Shown here one piece after another: positions 60,610-64,000 of a DNA stretch of 64,000 bases (within the stretch, counting starts at the first letter, position 1; every line of letters starts with the position of its first letter). The notes under the pieces were generated by a model. That model was not told the DNA's origin and searched no databases. It saw only the letters and a list, made by a program, of their open reading frames with translations. Where the stretch lies: positions 172,345-236,344 of the forward strand of contig JAUHXV010000002.1 in NCBI GenBank assembly GCA_030426765.1, in the 5' to 3' direction. Position numbers and translations under genes: made by a program. This DNA is from Bacteroidia bacterium. Lineage in GTDB: Bacteria; Bacteroidota; Bacteroidia; Chitinophagales; Saprospiraceae.

Positions 60610-61536
60610 TCACTCAATCACCCTGACTAGAAAAAATCCGTCATCTCCCTGAGGCTGATATTTGGGCATCAGGACAAGCGCATCATACGGTGATTCGATA
60701 GGCCCGAATTGGTTGACGGCGAGCACGTCTCCTTTTTTAACCGATTGGAAATTAGTAAATCCGGGGTGCATGCTGAACATTTCATTCGCCTGGATGCGAT
60801 GATGATGGATCAGTTCCGTCACACGAGGCAGTCCCTTCGACATATTGATCAGAATACCATCGTGCCGATGATCCACATCGCGTGATTCAACACAACCAAT
60901 TGATCGCATACAATTCACGATCGCTGCTGCAGTACGATGGACGCTCTGCGGATCGTTGTGCTGCCCTGCCTCAAAAACGATGCAGTGTTTAGATTCTTCT
61001 GGTTTGTTGAAAAAATGAAGTGTGGTGCCTGCAACGCCTTTTTCAAAGCCTAAAATTACCGGAGCGTGGAGTCCTTTTGCCAGACGGCTGCTCATCGCAT
61101 CTGTCGAGGCAATCGTAAATATACCGCCATCAGCTGTGGTAGTGTGCAGGTCTAGAATCAGAGTCGCTCTCGGATTGTAATCTGCGATTTCGGCTTCCAC
61201 TGCCTTCACCAATTCAATACTCTCGCGATCTTCAGAAGACCATTGATCTTCCGGTGTGGATTTTATCCTTTCCTGTTCGTGCACCAGCAACATGCGATTC
61301 AGATCGCGATCCACAAAACGCTGTCGCAGCGCTATCGCCGGAAGGTTGCCGCGTATACCGACAAAACGGCCTTTGTAACTAAACCCCGGATTGAAATCTT
61401 TTTCTATCGAGAGCAAGCGAAAAATCTCATCAATGGCCTGAAGTCCAGCAGGCTCATTGCCATGAATGCCGGCGATACAGATCAGGAGAGGTCCCGATTC
61501 TTCACCCTCATATCTGCCTATGATTCTGCTTTGCAT
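60610..61536 (-). CDS. succinylglutamate desuccinylase/aspartoacylase family protein
   Basis: 308 residues from the ATG at 61534-61536; a TTG three codons upstream is less likely. The zinc carboxypeptidase-type motif HGNEPAG near residue 25 (His and Glu ligands), RDLNRM, and the DLHTTTADGG segment with the third ligand His are all present. Members remove acyl groups from N-acyl amino acids or similar amides. The C-terminal beta domain (KKGDVLAVNQFG) is intact. The gene ends 3 bases from the convergent metallopeptidase stop. The substrate is unknown. Confidence 0.88.
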   Translation of the reverse strand: MQSRIIGRYEGEESGPLLICIAGIHGNEPAGLQAIDEIFRLLSIEKDFNPGFSYKGRFVGIRGNLPAIALRQRFVDRDLNRMLLVHEQERIKSTPEDQWSSEDRESIELVKAVEAEIADYNPRATLILDLHTTTADGGIFTIASTDAMSSRLAKGLHAPVILGFEKGVAGTTLHFFNKPEESKHCIVFEAGQHNDPQSVHRTAAAIVNCMRSIGCVESRDVDHRHDGILINMSKGLPRVTELIHHHRIQANEMFSMHPGFTNFQSVKKGDVLAVNQFGPIESPYDALVLMPKYQPQGDDGFFLVRVIE

Positions 61537-61709
61537 GGGCGGCAATGATACTAAAGAGAATTGATTTCCAAGGGCTATACCGACAATTCAATCATAAGGT
61601 GTTGAATTTCAATAAAATGAAGATCAGGACAGTCGATTTCGCTCAACCGTTTCAAAGAGAATCATGTAACTTCCGTGATATTTTTTGAATGTTTTAATCC
61701 TTTATTAAA

Positions 61710-62066
61710 ATGAAAATTCGATTCGTACACGGCATATTGGCCTCGCTTCTGATCCTTTTTGCACTTCCATCTTGCAGCGGTCAGATGATCGAGCACGCAG
61801 CAACAGACACTGTGACGGTGTACGGCAATTGTGGAATGTGCGAAAAGACAATTGAGAAAAGCGCATTCGTCAAAGGGGTCGCCAAAGCAGATTGGGATAA
61901 AGAATCCGATCTGGCGGTGATCACCTATGACAGCACGCAAACCACCCTCGCTGAAGTGCTGCAGCGCATTGCCAATGCAGGCTATGACAATGAAATGTTC
62001 AGAGCTCCTGATGAAGTGTATGAGAAACTGCATGGCTGCTGTCAGTACGACCGAAAACCGGAATAG
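61710..62066 (+). CDS. heavy-metal-associated (HMA) domain lipoprotein
   Basis: 118 residues. The signal ends in LPSC (Cys22). An HMA fold follows with the metal site GNCGMC (Cys41, Cys44), LAVITYDSTQTTLAEVLQRI and a Gly-Tyr-Asp typical end. A second Cys pair sits near the C-terminus in HGCCQYD. It would bind copper or a similar soft metal at the envelope, as a chaperone or sensor. It is flanked downstream by a strong terminator. Confidence 0.85.
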   Translation: MKIRFVHGILASLLILFALPSCSGQMIEHAATDTVTVYGNCGMCEKTIEKSAFVKGVAKADWDKESDLAVITYDSTQTTLAEVLQRIANAGYDNEMFRAPDEVYEKLHGCCQYDRKPE

Positions 62067-62098
62067 TTACGATACGTGCCTCTCAGAAGTATGCAAGA

Positions 62099-62125
62099 AA
62101 AAAGCCCCGCAAGCGAGGCTTTTTA
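62099..62125. terminator. bidirectional rho-independent terminator
   Basis: AAAAGCCCCGC-AAG-CGAGGCTTTTT (one bulge) with A-run before and T-run after. It serves the HMA gene on the + strand and may also end the convergent PKD-repeat gene. Confidence 0.85.
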
Positions 62126-62178
62126 TTAACTACAAAACAGACATGCCTTACACATGCCCTGAATCTCCGGGGTTTTTC

Positions 62179-64000
62179 CTATCTGGTTACGTATAGTCTC
62201 ATTGTCTTTACGGAAGAATCCGTCTTCACGGTCAATATATACAGGCCGGGATGAAGGAAACTGACATCCAGAGAAGTTTCCTGTGTTCCATTAGACTGTC
62301 TTCCCTGGTTGGATGTCATGACTCTGTTACCGGTCAGGTCATACATCTCAAATCTGACCTGAGATTCATTTTCCAACTCATACCGGATGTAAAGTTTATT
62401 GGAAACCGGATTGTTAAAGCGAACAATTCGGAAGTCGTCTCCTTGTGATCGAAGGGTGTGAGGTGGATGTTTAGTTTTTTCACGTGGTTCGTCAAAATGT
62501 GCATCTTCCCACCCGAGTTGGTAGACCACAGGCAGGCAGAACTCATCGAGACAATCTGTGGTCTCATCTTCCATCGTCAGACAAATGGTATAAATCCCGG
62601 GCTCTTCATATTCATGCGTCGGGTTTTCTTCCGTGCTTGTATTTCCGTCACCGAACTCCCAAAACCAGGTGGTATGAGGAGTTGCACCGGTAGATGTGTT
62701 GTTAAAATGGATCACATCATCGTCGTCAATTTCAAAATTAAATGAGGCCTCGCAATCTTCAATGCCTTCCACAACCACTTCATGACACACCTCACTCACA
62801 CAACCGGAGTTGTCTTCAATACGCAGGCAAACCAGGTATACACCCGGTTCGTCATACTCGTGTGTCGGGTTCTGTCCGTCACCGGAGTGTCCGTCACCAA
62901 ATGTCCAGAGATAGGAAATGATGTCATGGTCACTGGTAGACTGATTGATAAAGTGGATGTTAAGTGTTCCGGGGATTTGTTCCCATTCGAATTGCGCGTG
63001 GCAATCTGACATAGCTTCTTCTACGACAACTTCGTGACAAACTTCACTCACACAACCAGAGTTGTCTTCAATACGCAGACAAACCACATACACGCCCGGT
63101 TCATCATACTCATGTGTTGGATTCTGACCATCACCTGAATGTCCGTCACCAAACGTCCACAGATAGGAAATGATGTCATGGTCACTGGTAGACTGATTGA
63201 TAAAGTGGATGCTGAGTGTACCGGGGATTTGTTCCCACTCAAATTCAGCATTACAATCAGCAGGAATTTCTTCTATGAAAAAATCATGACACTGTTCATC
63301 CGTACATCCTTCACTGTCTTCAATGGTCAGACAGACCAGGTAAGGTCCAGGTTCGTCGTATTCATGCGAAGGATTCTGTCCGTCGCCTTCATGCCCATCG
63401 CCAAAGTCCCAGAAATAGGAAATGATGTCATGTTCACTGGAAGAAGTGCTAAAGAAATTCATGATATAGGTACCATCGACCTGTTCAAATTCGAAGTCGG
63501 CTTCACAGTCACCAGATACTCCCTCAACGACCACTTCATAACACACATCACTTTCACATCCTTCAGCATTTTCGATGATAAGGCAAACAACATACACACC
63601 GGGTTCGTCATACTCATGTGTAGGGTTGGCACCATCGCCTTCATGCCCATCTCCAAAGTTCCAGTTAAAAGAAATGATGTCATGATCGCTGGAAGAGGTG
63701 TTGAAAAACTGGACGTTTAATGTTCCGGGGATTTGCTCCCATTCGAAATCGGCTTCACATTCAGATGAGATTTCTTCAATAAAGAAGTCATGACATTGTT
63801 CGTCCGTACATCCTTCACTGTCTTCAATGGTCAGACAGACCAGGTAAGGTCCGGGTTCGTCGTATTCATGCGAAGGATTTTGTCCGTCGCCTTCATGTCC
63901 GTCGCCAAAATCCCAGAAATAGGAAATGATGTCATGTTCACTGGAAGAAGTGCTAAAGAAATTCATGATATAGGTACCGTCAACCTGCTCAAATTCGAAG
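62179..64000 (-). CDS. PKD-repeat T9SS protein (5' part missing)
   Basis: The frame is open to the window edge, so the N-terminus lies beyond 64000; 607 residues are visible. Six PKD domains follow one another, each ~85 residues with WxFGDGHxGDGxNPxHEYDEPGxYxVCLxIE and a Cys pair, then a linker and a C-terminal T9SS sorting domain (FNNPVSNKLYIRYELE, FEMYDLTGNRVM, HPGLYILTVKTD). It should be secreted through T9SS and displayed on the surface, probably for adhesion. Neighbouring repeats are nearly identical in DNA at a spacing of 255 or 510 bases, so recombination between units is likely. Confidence 0.88.
   Translation of the reverse strand, partial: FEFEQVDGTYIMNFFSTSSSEHDIISYFWDFGDGHEGDGQNPSHEYDEPGPYLVCLTIEDSEGCTDEQCHDFFIEEISSECEADFEWEQIPGTLNVQFFNTSSSDHDIISFNWNFGDGHEGDGANPTHEYDEPGVYVVCLIIENAEGCESDVCYEVVVEGVSGDCEADFEFEQVDGTYIMNFFSTSSSEHDIISYFWDFGDGHEGDGQNPSHEYDEPGPYLVCLTIEDSEGCTDEQCHDFFIEEIPADCNAEFEWEQIPGTLSIHFINQSTSDHDIISYLWTFGDGHSGDGQNPTHEYDEPGVYVVCLRIEDNSGCVSEVCHEVVVEEAMSDCHAQFEWEQIPGTLNIHFINQSTSDHDIISYLWTFGDGHSGDGQNPTHEYDEPGVYLVCLRIEDNSGCVSEVCHEVVVEGIEDCEASFNFEIDDDDVIHFNNTSTGATPHTTWFWEFGDGNTSTEENPTHEYEEPGIYTICLTMEDETTDCLDEFCLPVVYQLGWEDAHFDEPREKTKHPPHTLRSQGDDFRIVRFNNPVSNKLYIRYELENESQVRFEMYDLTGNRVMTSNQGRQSNGTQETSLDVSFLHPGLYILTVKTDSSVKTMRLYVTR

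Overview
The window looks like chromosome from a Bacteroidota bacterium, most likely of the Saprospiria (Lewinella/Saprospira side). The evidence is: secreted proteins ending in type IX secretion (T9SS) sorting domains (33835-35721, 48351-49766, 62179-64000), SprB-type and PKD adhesin repeats, a PorE-like OmpA protein, many Bacteroidota lipoboxes, TPR regulators with a LuxR-like HTH tail, and a few TAnnTTTG -7 boxes. I saw no rRNA, tRNA, CRISPR array or transposase.

Layout. 1-6.1 kb: Dps, a coiled-coil lipoprotein, an NmrA-like oxidoreductase, an M23 peptidase and a DUF6544-like membrane protein. 6.1-9.5 kb: an A/T-rich island transcribed leftward with a putative restriction enzyme, an XRE controller, an M.HaeIII-like cytosine methyltransferase, a stand-alone DUF3427 protein and a small membrane protein. 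9.9-13.7 kb: DUF1330 protein, lipoprotein cytochrome c, AraC regulator, an HExxH envelope protein and an EGF-like lipoprotein. 14-19 kb: an A/T-rich membrane protein beside a TPR/HTH regulator, then a lipoprotein cholesterol-dependent cytolysin homologue. 19.5-31 kb: peroxiredoxin, MDR oxidoreductase, an adenylate cyclase/TPR/AraC fusion, arylsulfatase, DnaJ-like chaperone, NYN-LOTUS protein, DUF2306 protein, guanine deaminase and an SMR exporter. 31-64 kb: YqeY, PorE-like OmpA protein, T9SS proteins, a surface module of a 570-residue secreted protein with a SprB-repeat/8-strand-barrel protein, an S9 peptidase, PntAb/PntB, esterases, an ECF sigma/anti-sigma-barrel pair, GalE, an M12-type metallopeptidase, an aspartoacylase-family protein, an HMA lipoprotein and the 3' part of a PKD-repeat T9SS protein.

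The most unusual structure is in non-coding DNA between about 2.4 and 30.8 kb. Almost every tandem or convergent intergenic gap there holds short tandem tracts of 7 or 8 bp units. The unit sequence differs from gap to gap, but the period does not. The tracts begin at or just past gene stop codons and are absent from divergent promoter gaps. Several genes take their stop codon or last residues from a tract. Interspersed with them are longer dispersed repeats: a composite element of about 450 bp in direct orientation on both sides of the M23 gene with an inverted relative at 16.9-17.2 kb, a 120-140 bp element at 28.1 and 30.5 kb, a 30 bp element, and an 18 bp perfect palindrome. From 31 kb on these repeats stop.

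A second regulatory signal is a long motif shared by the promoters of the ECF sigma operon (54.37 kb) and a lipoprotein gene (52.14 kb), which probably defines a small autoregulated regulon.
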